Positions 8,165-15,709 of a stretch of DNA of 64,000 nucleotides are shown here, one piece after another (the stretch's first letter is position 1; every line of letters begins with the position of its first letter). Source of the stretch: Streptomyces graminofaciens (lineage in GTDB: Bacteria > Actinomycetota > Actinomycetes > Streptomycetales > Streptomycetaceae); NCBI RefSeq assembly GCF_030294945.1, contig NZ_AP018448.1, positions 2,170,001 through 2,234,000 of the forward strand. Direction: 5' to 3'. The position numbers and the translations under genes are program-made. Below the pieces are notes generated by a model. That model searched no databases. It saw only the letters and a program-made list of their open reading frames with translations, and was not told the DNA's origin.

Positions 8165-9073
8165 ATGGAAGGAATATCCACGCCCGGAATTTCGGTCGAG
8201 GTCGTCTCAACTCTGCCATCGAAAGCACCCGACCGCAGCATCAAGCACGTCTTCAAAACGTCAGACATGGCTACCTTCGAAGCCGTGCAACTCTGGGAGG
8301 GAGAGCACCAAGCCTATTCGGTGTGCATGTCGGCCCAGGCGGGTTGCAGGTATGGCTGCGCGCATTGCGCCACCACCTTCGCGCGGACTCCTTTTGTTCG
8401 AAATCTGCACGCGGAAGAGATTACCTCTGCAGTAGGACAGCTGGAGCAACAGGTAGGTACCCAGCAAGGCCCCCTCATCTGGGTCGACTTCGCCGGAGTC
8501 GGTGACGCTGCCGCCAACTGGAACCACGTCACCACCGCCGCGAAAACGATCGTCGACCAGGGAATGGCTCGGCAGGTGAAGGTAACCAGCATCGCCCCGC
8601 AGGCTTGGGTGCGAAATCTCCTGAAGCCCAAGGCCTGGCTCCCGGATCGCCTCATGTTCTCGCTGCACGGCGCCAACGCCGCTCAGCGCAGGGTGGTCAT
8701 CCCCCGCGCGGACGATCCTTCAACCGTCTTGCCGCTGTGGGCAGCTGTTGCTGAACTGCGCCCGGTGGTGCTGAACTACGTTCTCTGCGAGCACAACACA
8801 CGGCCCGATGACGAAGCGGCGCTGACCGAGCTGCTCGCTCCCTACGCCGGAGGCTTTCTCATACTGAGGCTCTCCAGCTTCAATCCCGTGCACGGCAGCC
8901 CGCTGCTCCCAAGCTCGAGGGAAGAGGAATTCATCGCCGCACTCTCCAGAGATTTGACCGGTTGGACGGTGTCCCACCACCTGTCTGCCGGCAGGGAGAC
9001 GGCCGCTGCCTGCGGGCAGCTTCGGGCAGAGATCCTGGATCTCGCTCCGCCGACCAAACGCCCAGGGCTCTGA
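8165..9073 (+). CDS. RlmN/Cfr-like radical SAM methylase, short form
   Basis: Class A radical-SAM methylases such as RlmN and Cfr methylate an adenosine of 23S rRNA (RlmN also tRNA). Both mechanistic cysteines are present: VCMSAQAGCRYGCAHC matches the RlmN pattern, with an extra Cys seven residues before CxxxCxxC, and AACGQL near the C-terminus matches the methyl-carrying Cys. At 302 residues the protein is much shorter than RlmN (about 370-390) and appears to lack the usual N-terminal RNA-binding domain. It may act on a different RNA or on a peptide. The ATG at 8165 has AAGGAACTCC just upstream. The shared operator links it to the radical-SAM operon. Confidence 0.8.
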   Translation: MEGISTPGISVEVVSTLPSKAPDRSIKHVFKTSDMATFEAVQLWEGEHQAYSVCMSAQAGCRYGCAHCATTFARTPFVRNLHAEEITSAVGQLEQQVGTQQGPLIWVDFAGVGDAAANWNHVTTAAKTIVDQGMARQVKVTSIAPQAWVRNLLKPKAWLPDRLMFSLHGANAAQRRVVIPRADDPSTVLPLWAAVAELRPVVLNYVLCEHNTRPDDEAALTELLAPYAGGFLILRLSSFNPVHGSPLLPSSREEEFIAALSRDLTGWTVSHHLSAGRETAAACGQLRAEILDLAPPTKRPGL

Positions 9074-9140
9074 CGACGACGCACGAGCACCTGGGCGAAC
9101 TCTCCCAGTAGCCACACCCAGGCCTGCCGTAGCCGGCCCT

Positions 9141-9196
9141 GGTGAAGAGCTGCCCTGCCCTCCGGCCTCCCCGTAGCCGGAGGGCAGGGCTTCACC
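9141..9196 (+). terminator. Terminator after the RlmN-like gene
   Basis: A 15-bp perfect stem (9152-9166 with 9176-9190) is extended by outer pairing of GGTGAAG with CTTCACC. It lies about 70 bp after the stop of the RlmN-like gene. Confidence 0.7.
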
Positions 9197-9206
9197 ACGA
9201 CCTGCG

Positions 9207-9480
9207 TCAGGATGCTTCTGGCTCAACGATGCGGGACGGCGCTGCCAGGAAACCGCCCAGGATCCACTCCCGCAGAACCTCGGGCACCGCCACGGTGCCG
9301 TCGGCCTCTTGACGTTGCTCAAGGAGCCCAGGCACGAGACGGTTCGTGGCCAGGCCGTAGGCATTCAGGGTGTGAACGAACGCCTACCGACTCGACCGGG
9401 GCCGGTAGCAGATGCTGCCGCGCCGGGCCTGGTAGTCGCCGGCGTTCGACACCGGGCTGGCCTCGGCATACATCCCGATG
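9207..9480 (-). pseudogene. Seryl-tRNA synthetase C-terminal remnant
   Basis: The minus strand translates to EASPVSNAGDYQARRGSI, then after an in-frame TAG to [20 protein letters not shown] and [18 protein letters not shown], ending at a TGA (9209-9207). This matches the SerRS motif 2-motif 3 region and C-terminus (consensus EVSSxSNxxDFQARR and TLNGxGLAxxR...DGxVxVPxxLR). The stop in the middle and the missing N-terminal part make it a relic. It lies between the radical-SAM/AspRS locus and a phosphotransferase gene. Confidence 0.75.
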
Positions 9481-9621
9481 CTGGGCAATCACACCTCTGG
9501 AGGCCAGCGTGTAGAAGACCGGCCGCCGACCCTCCACACGCTTCGCCGTCGCCTTGTGAGGCCGAGACGGCATGGTGAATCTCGCTGGCGGCCACGTGGC
9601 CGTTGGCCTCACGCTTGCGGA

Positions 9622-10605
9622 ATGCCGATCGTCATCACCCCGAGGCCGCCGTACCACTCCACTGCCGTACGCCCCCAGTGGAACGACCTGCCCCAGCGTG
9701 TCCGCGAACTCATCGCCCGACGACTCGGGGGCAGCGTGGCCGCCCGACCGAGTGCCGGAAGCGGCTTCACCCAAGGCTTCGCCAGCGTGATCACCGGAAC
9801 GGGCGGCACCCAGTTCGTCAAAGCCGTCAACAGCGCAGACTTTGCACACATCGCCGACTGCTACCGGCGAGAAGCCGAGGTCAACCAGGCCCTGCCCCAG
9901 GCGGTACCAGCGCCTCAACACCGATGGAGTGAGGAACTGGATGGATGGGTGATCCTCGGGTTCGACGCCATCGAAAGCGGCCGTATGCCCAGCTCGCCGT
10001 GGAGGACCGAAGAGCTCTCAGCCAGCCTCGACGCATACGCGACCGCAGCCGAGGCACTGTCCACGCCACCCGCTGCATTCCAGCAGGTCGGTCTGAAACC
10101 ACTCGGCGAAGATGGTGACTTCGACGACTGGCGGCTGCTCGCCGCCGGCGCCACAAGCGCCGCGGTCCTCCCCACATGGGTCCCGACAGGCCGACTGGCC
10201 CCCCTGGCCGAGCTGGAATCCCAGTGGCGGCAAGCCGTCGCTGGCGACGCAGTCCTCCACCACGACCTCCGCCAGGACAACATCCTCGTCGACGCCAATG
10301 GCAGTGCGTGGATCTGCGACTGGAACTGGCCTTGCCTTGGAGCTAGTTGGTTCGACCTCGTACTCCTCCTGGCCACAGCACACGCTGATGGCCACGACGC
10401 CACCACTGTGTTCAGGAATCACCCCACAGCTCGCGGAGTCGACAACGGTCAACTCGATGCCGCTCTGGCCGCGCTCTCGGGCTTCTTCCTGGTCTCCGGT
10501 TCACAGCCCCCAGCCGATTGGTCGCCGTACCTGCGTCAGCACCAGACGTGGTGCGGAGAGGTCACGCTGCGATGGCTGGCGGCCCGGCGCAAGTGGCTGC
10601 TATGA
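9622..10605 (+). CDS. Aminoglycoside phosphotransferase-family kinase
   Basis: This 327-residue protein has the APH/choline-kinase fold signatures: [14 protein letters not shown] (Brenner motif HxDxxxxN with the catalytic Asp) and WICDWNWPC (the metal-binding Asp). GFTQGFASVI is the glycine-rich loop region. Members phosphorylate small molecules such as antibiotics or act as uncharacterised kinases. The ATG at 9622 follows GCGGA; an upstream extension to 9478 overlaps the SerRS relic and has no codon bias. Substrate unknown; self-resistance is possible given the neighbourhood but unproven. Confidence 0.75.
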   Translation: MPIVITPRPPYHSTAVRPQWNDLPQRVRELIARRLGGSVAARPSAGSGFTQGFASVITGTGGTQFVKAVNSADFAHIADCYRREAEVNQALPQAVPAPQHRWSEELDGWVILGFDAIESGRMPSSPWRTEELSASLDAYATAAEALSTPPAAFQQVGLKPLGEDGDFDDWRLLAAGATSAAVLPTWVPTGRLAPLAELESQWRQAVAGDAVLHHDLRQDNILVDANGSAWICDWNWPCLGASWFDLVLLLATAHADGHDATTVFRNHPTARGVDNGQLDAALAALSGFFLVSGSQPPADWSPYLRQHQTWCGEVTLRWLAARRKWLL

Positions 10606-10845
10606 CCCAACCAACTGATCAACCTGGCACACCAATCGTCTGACGAAAGCGGGGGTCGAGTCAGCACCAGAGCCCATCCCGCTGCCGCCCATGCCGAACA
10701 CGGCCGACGACGTGCTCCCGGAGGACGATTGATGGCAGCAGATGGTGCCCGATCTTGTTGAAATGGCCTCACGCGGCAACCGAATATGGGACCTGCGGCC
10801 ACGTGGTTCCGCGAGTTTTGTTCCCGAAGAGGGGTTCTTCGATTC

Positions 10846-11448
10846 ATGCCGGGTATCACGGTTGCGATGTGCACAGGGAATGGCGGGAAGTATCGTACAG
10901 CCCAAGAGCATCTTGCGCCTTGGGGTGTTGAAGTGGAACAGGTGGCTTTGGAGCTGCATGAGATCCAGACCACGTCAGTTGCGAAAATCGCGGAGCACAA
11001 GGCCCGGCAGGCTTACGCGATTCTCGGACAGCCGTTGTTCGTCGAGGATTCAGGCTTCTACATTGAGGAGTTCGCTGGTTGGCCGGGACCGATGGTGAAA
11101 CAGGCTCTGGAGGCTTTCGGCCCCGCCGGATTCACCCATCTCGCGGACCTCACCGAGAAGCGGACCTGCCGTTTCGCGAGTGCCGCGGTCTACGCGGACG
11201 CCGACGGCGAGTTGCATACCTTTGCGGACGACACCCGCGAGCCGGGAACGATCGCGATGGCGCCCGATCGTGGGCACGGTTCACGATCCTGGTCCGACCT
11301 GTGGTCAATCTTCGTGCCGAAAGGAGCCACCGCGACACTGGCCGCTTTGCCGGAGGATGAGCAGAACGGTGTGTTCGCGGAGTGGGGAAAGCGCTCGGTC
11401 GTCGCAGCCCTGGGCGAGTGGCTGGCACAGCCACAGCGGCATTACTGA
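10846..11448 (+). CDS. HAM1/RdgB-like non-canonical purine NTP pyrophosphatase
   Basis: This 200-residue protein resembles the ITPase family that hydrolyses dITP/XTP to the monophosphate. CTGNGGKYRTAQ is the TGNxxK substrate-binding motif near the N-terminus, VEDSGFYIEEF is the conserved ED-SG motif, and GWPGPMVKQAL follows. The C-terminal EWGKRSVVAA resembles the usual SHRxxA region. A housekeeping RdgB is expected elsewhere in the genome, so this is probably an accessory copy. The start ATG 10846 has GAGGGG upstream; an earlier ATG at 10786 is in frame but lacks a site. Confidence 0.75.
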   Translation: MPGITVAMCTGNGGKYRTAQEHLAPWGVEVEQVALELHEIQTTSVAKIAEHKARQAYAILGQPLFVEDSGFYIEEFAGWPGPMVKQALEAFGPAGFTHLADLTEKRTCRFASAAVYADADGELHTFADDTREPGTIAMAPDRGHGSRSWSDLWSIFVPKGATATLAALPEDEQNGVFAEWGKRSVVAALGEWLAQPQRHY

Positions 11449-11634
11449 GGTGATATAACTTCAGGGATAGGGAGCCAGGCAGCCTGTGGTCCATGGTGGA
11501 CGTCCGCCGCCTGCCGGGCTCTTACTGGATTTCCCGGTTGCTCTGCCGGGCTGCTTGGTGAAGTCGGCGAGCGATCCAGTCACTTGGGAGATCGCGTTGA
11601 CACACTAGCCCCTGCCCACCGAGAGGTCCCAGCT

Positions 11635-12186
11635 ATGTCGCGCCCGTTCGAAGAATCGCCCTACGCGTTTACCGTCCCGCCCCTGGTCGAGGCGGTGCCG
11701 GCTGCACGAGACAGAATTGTGAGCCGTGCAAGGCGGCTCGGGCTGGCCCTGAACGAGGAGCTGGCCCAGGACTTGAAGTTGCTCACCGGAGAACTGGTCG
11801 CGAACTCGGTCATGCACACGCGGGCCGCGTGCATTGTGTCCGTACAGTGGACCGGACAGCGGCTCCGTGTGGAAGTCACCGATGTCGACCCCACTACGGT
11901 GCGTCCGTCTCAAGCTCGGTCCGCGGACGAGAATGGGCGCGGTCTCTTCCTCGTCGCAGCGTTGGCAACGGAGTGGGGATCACACCCCTGTGCGACGGGG
12001 AAGAAGACCTGGTTCGAGCTGACGGTTCCCACGTCCGTGAGGGACACCAAGACCGGGATGCCCTCACACGCCGAAGCACCTGCTGACCACGCGGCCTTCA
12101 ACCGCGCGGTAGACACCCACTCCGCCGTTATGGAACCCGCGCCAATCGCCAGTCCATGTACACGAGTCGAGCACCAAGCGGCTTGA
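11635..12186 (+). CDS. RsbW-like ATP-binding protein (HATPase_c_2)
   Basis: This 183-residue protein is a GHKL-type regulatory ATPase. TGELVANSVMHT is the N-box with the magnesium-binding Asn, VEVTDVDP is the G1-like motif and ADENGRGLFLVAALATEWG is the G2-like glycine-rich region. The final 45 residues are a disordered tail. ATG 11635 follows GAGAGG with about 8-nt spacing. It stands alone without the XRE/DUF397 partners often found beside such proteins. Confidence 0.75.
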   Translation: MSRPFEESPYAFTVPPLVEAVPAARDRIVSRARRLGLALNEELAQDLKLLTGELVANSVMHTRAACIVSVQWTGQRLRVEVTDVDPTTVRPSQARSADENGRGLFLVAALATEWGSHPCATGKKTWFELTVPTSVRDTKTGMPSHAEAPADHAAFNRAVDTHSAVMEPAPIASPCTRVEHQAA

Positions 12187-12211
12187 GCTGCTTCGAACCA
12201 GACAGAAGTGG

Positions 12212-12421
12212 TCATCCAGCGAGCTCCTCGAGAGCCGCGTCGATCCGGGCCAGGGTGCGGTCCTTGCCGAGCCTCTAGAGACTCGAAGAGCGAGAGGCCG
12301 ACCGTGCGGCCCGTACGGCGACGCGTACCAGGGCTTGGGCCTTGCCCAGCTTCAGGCTGTGCCCCTCGCCGGCGGTCAGGACCGGCTCCTTGAGGGACTC
12401 GGGGCTGATCCAGTCGGCCAT
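12212..12421 (-). pseudogene. Glutamyl-tRNA synthetase C-terminal remnant
   Basis: The minus strand begins MADWISPESLKEPVLTAGEG and continues LKLGKAQALVRVAV. It then needs two frame changes to read TGRTVGLSLFESLEA and LGKDRTLARIDAALEELAG, ending at TGA (12214-12212). This is the anticodon-binding C-terminus of GltX, frameshifted twice, so it is a dead fragment. It is the second aminoacyl-tRNA synthetase relic in this accessory region. Confidence 0.7.
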
Positions 12422-12720
12422 CCCAACTTGGCACGGGCCGTGGTCAGGAGGGCCACTGGATCGCCTTCATCGCACGCCATCGATCAGGGTGGACGCTCGC
12501 ATGGAGTCGGTAGTACACCGTCTCGCGCCGCCGCTCGTCGGGCGCACCGTCGTGTTACCGACGTTATGGGCGAGCAGGTAGTGCGCGAGCAGCACGCTGC
12601 CCGTGCTACCGAGAGCTGTGACTCTGCATTTCAGATGGCGAGTTGAGCATTGGTGTGTGACTGGGCTCGCACACCAATGCCCCCTCCCGCTGACGTTGCG
12701 GCGGTACCAGAGTGGGTGGC
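12422..12720. other. Intergenic, no gene seen
   Basis: Between the gltX relic and the first codons of the IS3-interrupted gene there is no convincing frame. A 10-bp hairpin (CATTGGTGTG with CACACCAATG, 12648-12679) lies here without a T-tract. Confidence 0.4.
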
Positions 12721-12848
12721 ATGGGCAAACGCCGTAAGCATGGCCCGCTCGGGCCTGGGTCGGGAACGCCGCCATCGGGCCTTGACCCTTGATCCTGGAC
12801 ACACGAGACACTGGATCCTGAGGATCTGAGAACGGACATCTCGTGGTC

Positions 12849-13148
12849 ATGAAGAACTATCCGCCGCAGTTCAAGGCGGACGCGGTCGCGCTGTACCAGT
12901 CGCGTCCCGAGGCGACGATCAGGCAGGTCGCCGCCGATCTGGGGATCAACCCCGAGACCTTGCGGAACTGGGTCCGAGCGGCCGGAGCGAGCCGGCCCCG
13001 GGGGCGCCGGGCGGATGTGCCGACCGAGCCGCCGACGCCGTTGGAGGCGGAGAACGCCGCTCTGCGGAAGAAGGTCCGTGAGCTGGAGGAAGAGCGCGAG
13101 ATCCTGCGGAAGGCGGCGAAGTATTTCGCCGGGGAGACGCGCTGGTGA
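12849..13148 (+). CDS. IS3 transposase OrfA
   Basis: This 99-residue protein has an N-terminal helix-turn-helix (QFKADAVALYQ...TIRQVAADLGINPETLRNWV) that binds the IS ends. A C-terminal leucine-zipper-like coiled coil follows (LEAENAALRKKVRELEEERE, ILRKAAKYFAGE). It overlaps orfB as GTGA at 13145-13148, so OrfAB may form by frameshifting or coupling. GTG 12843 is an alternative start. Confidence 0.9.
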   Translation: MKNYPPQFKADAVALYQSRPEATIRQVAADLGINPETLRNWVRAAGASRPRGRRADVPTEPPTPLEAENAALRKKVRELEEEREILRKAAKYFAGETRW

Positions 13149-14044
13149 ACCGCTTCCAGTTCGTCGCCGACCATCAGCGCCGTTACGGCGTGAAGCGGCT
13201 GTGCACCATCCTGGGCGTCGCCCGCTCCAGCTTCTACTACTGGCGGGCGACGGCCGCGGACCGGGCCGCCCGGCGGGCGGCGGACGCCCGACTCGCTGCC
13301 CGGATACGGGTCGTGCACCGCGAGTTGGACGGCACCTATGGCGTCCCCAGGATCACGGCCGAGCTCCGCGAGGCGGGCGAGCGCGTCAATCACAAGCGGA
13401 TCGCGCGGGTGATGCGGGGTGCCGGTCTGGCGGGCGTGCGCTTGCGCCGCAGACACCGCACCACTGTTGCGGACCAGGCCGCGGCGAAGGCCCCGGACCT
13501 CATCGGCCGCGACTTCACAGCAAGCGAGCCGAACACGAAGTACGTCGGCGACATCACCTATCTCCCGCTGGACGGCGGGAAGTTCCTGTATCTGGCCACC
13601 GTCATCGACCTCGCCTCACGCCGCCTGGCCGGCTGGGCGATCGCGGACCACATGCGCACCGGCCTTGTCACCGACGCCCTGTCCGCGGCCGAACGGACCC
13701 GCGGCAGCCTCGCCGGGGCGGTCATGCACAGCGACCACGGGGCCCAGTACACCAGCCGGGCCTTCGCCGACGCCTGCCGCCAGGCTGGCGTCCGCCAGTC
13801 CATGAGCGCGATCGGCAGCTCGGCGGACAACGCGCTCGCCGAGTCCTTCAACGCGACGTTCAAACGCGAGACGCTTCAGGGCCGAAAGCACTGGTCCAGC
13901 GAACGCGAGGCCTGTCTCGACGCGTTCCGCTGGCTCAACCGCTACAACACCCGACGCCGTCATTCCAGCCTCGGACAACGCAGTCCCATCGCCTACGAGA
14001 CAGCATTCGACACAACAGCAACTACCCTGGCCCAAGCCGCATAG
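13145..14044 (+). CDS. IS3 transposase OrfB (DDE integrase core)
   Basis: This 299-residue protein has the rve integrase core. The catalytic triad is visible: D in YVGDITYLP, D in MHSDHGAQYTS and E in SADNALAESFNATFKRE. The HTH_21 region (RRYGVKRLCTILGVARSSFYYW) precedes it. The length is normal for an IS3 OrfB, with no internal stop, so the element is probably active. Confidence 0.9.
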   Translation: MNRFQFVADHQRRYGVKRLCTILGVARSSFYYWRATAADRAARRAADARLAARIRVVHRELDGTYGVPRITAELREAGERVNHKRIARVMRGAGLAGVRLRRRHRTTVADQAAAKAPDLIGRDFTASEPNTKYVGDITYLPLDGGKFLYLATVIDLASRRLAGWAIADHMRTGLVTDALSAAERTRGSLAGAVMHSDHGAQYTSRAFADACRQAGVRQSMSAIGSSADNALAESFNATFKRETLQGRKHWSSEREACLDAFRWLNRYNTRRRHSSLGQRSPIAYETAFDTTATTLAQAA

Positions 14045-14787
14045 CCCGTGTCCAAGAATCCGGGTCAAGGCCCATCCGCTGCCGTGGCTCCGACACAGGA
14101 CAAAGTCTTGTCCACCCGCGACGAGCTGGCCAATCGGCTCATCCGGGAGCTTGCGGACTGGCGCACCTGGGATGCGTACCGCAAGCGGTATCTGTGGGAC
14201 GAGTACAACGACGGCATCACCGATCCTGACCCGTGCGAGTTGCGCCTGGTCGACCTCGTCGTGCCCACTCCCCTGCAGCACCCCTTCGTGGCTGCGCTGC
14301 TGCAGGAACTCGGTGAGTATGCCGCCGAATACGCCACAGAAGATCCGGCTGCTGTGAAGGCAGTAGCGGTGTACGACTCCTGGGCGCCGCAGCAGCCGAA
14401 GCGGGTTGTTCGCATCCATGGCGGCTGGTGGAGCCTGATCACGCGGTACCCGCGCGCCGACCCTAACGAAGTCGGGCCTGCGGTTGTCCTTATGGACGGC
14501 ATCATCGACGCGCACGACATCAGTCCCGCACCGGCCCTGCCCGGATATCTAGAGACGATCATGGCTGCCGCTCCGGAGCGAGGCCGACCCGTTCCGGATG
14601 AGCCGGACGCCTGGTTCACGTGACGGACCAGCGTGGGTCGGCCGGTGCTCGCCGTATGAACGGGCCGCGCTCAACCTGCCAACTCACCGGACTCCGGTCG
14701 CAAACCCGACCGGCCTGGCGCTCACCCCCACCTGATCTCGCTTCTGGTCGCGCCTCAACTGGGCCTGGACGTAGGCAGAATGGTGCC

Positions 14788-15318
14788 ATGGACGCTGGAC
14801 TCACCGCGCTGCTCGGCGCCGCCGTAGGCTCACTTGCCACCCTCGGCTCCGCGATGGTCACCGGGCGCGCGGCGGCGCGCTCGCAGTTCGGCCAGTGGCG
14901 CCGGCAGCACCGCCGGGACGCCTCCGCGAACTACCTGAGCGCCGTGTACGACCGCGATGTCGCCCTGGACGCAGTGCGCGACGCGCTGCGGGCGGACCGG
15001 CCGGACCTGCGGGACGTCGACGAGAAGATGGAGCGCTTCGCAGCCCAGGTCCGCGGCGTCCACCGGGCCGCCGAGTTCGTCATCCTCGAGGGTCCGCCTT
15101 CCGTGGTGGAGGCGGTCTACAGTGTGGTCCACGCGGCCGACGACCTCGCCGAGGTCATGCGACGGATGGTGCGTGATGCCCACGCGGAAGACACCTCCCG
15201 CAAGGCCGCGGACACCGCGCTCGCCGCCGAGCGGGAGCACCTGCTGTACCAGGCCGTGAAGAGCCTCCGAGCGGCGGCCTCCGACGTCCTCGGCGATAGC
15301 CGGATACGCGTCTACTAG
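14788..15318 (+). CDS. Small membrane-anchored protein of unknown function
   Basis: This protein has 176 residues. Residues 3-25 (LTALLGAAVGSLATLGSAMV) form one hydrophobic helix; the rest is charged, alpha-helical and probably cytoplasmic (RRQHRRDASANYLSAVYDRD, then several amphipathic helices). ATG 14788 is chosen because the frame upstream to 14620 lacks the membrane pattern and codon bias. I do not recognise a family. It follows the IS3-interrupted gene on the same strand. Confidence 0.6.
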   Translation: MDAGLTALLGAAVGSLATLGSAMVTGRAAARSQFGQWRRQHRRDASANYLSAVYDRDVALDAVRDALRADRPDLRDVDEKMERFAAQVRGVHRAAEFVILEGPPSVVEAVYSVVHAADDLAEVMRRMVRDAHAEDTSRKAADTALAAEREHLLYQAVKSLRAAASDVLGDSRIRVY

Positions 15319-15709
15319 TCGCGGTCCTGGGCTCGCCAGCGATTCGCCAAGGTGAGGTCGTTCAGTGCTGTGACCTGCTGCGCAACTCGGTGCGGGCTGA
15401 TCAGTGAAGTCGAAGATCAAAACAGCCACTCATCGCGTAGCGACGTCGTAGACGCCCTCGACGGGGCGCCACTGCCTGCACACTCAACAAACGTGCTGCG
15501 CATCATCACCAGGTTCGGCTGTCGGCCCGTTACGCGACCACGCTGCTGCGGGCGCTGCTTGTGCTGACCCACACCGAAGTCGCACGCTGACAGACGATCT
15601 CGGGCGCAGACAACCACCCGCGACCAGCACGAGTACGAGATCGCTGACTCAACCAGCCCCAATAACCTGCGGGTTCAAGTTGGACGAGGCTCTTCCTCAT
15701 CAGGCCGAT
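15319..15709. other. Intergenic, no gene seen
   Basis: This is a convergent gap between the membrane protein gene and the toxin-immunity operon. I see no gene, RNA motif or clear hairpin. Confidence 0.4.

Larger units (their letters stand above)
12777..14073 (+). mobile_element. IS3-family insertion sequence, complete
   Basis: The element is 1,297 bp with ends GGGCCTTGACCC at 12777 and GGGTCAAGGCCC ending at 14073. The inverted repeat extends inward as GATCCTGGACAC versus GTGTCCAAGAATC. A 3-bp target duplication, ATC, flanks it (12774-12776 and 14074-14076). Two overlapping frames, orfA and orfB, fill it. Intact ends, duplication and reading frames suggest recent insertion. Confidence 0.9.
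12721..14623 (+). pseudogene. Unknown gene interrupted by an IS3 element
   Basis: Removing the insertion and one ATC copy joins codons from ATG 12721 (MGKRRKHGPLGPGSGTPP) in frame to SAAVAPTQDKVLSTRDELAN and on to the stop at 14623, giving a protein of about 200 residues. The frame match on both sides is exact. An alternative start is GTG 12712. The 3' part stays open from a GTG at 14048 inside the IS end, so a fusion protein of 191 residues could be made. I do not recognise the family; it is acidic with a Trp-rich patch (IHGGWWSLI). Confidence 0.7.

Noticed and set aside
11449-11462. GTGATATAAC after the HAM1-like gene as a third operator copy
   Set aside because: Only one half-site matches and the CGGCGGTGAT part is absent.
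12648-12679. 10-bp hairpin near the IS3-interrupted gene as a terminator or IS end
   Set aside because: No T-tract and no relation to the IS ends or target duplication.
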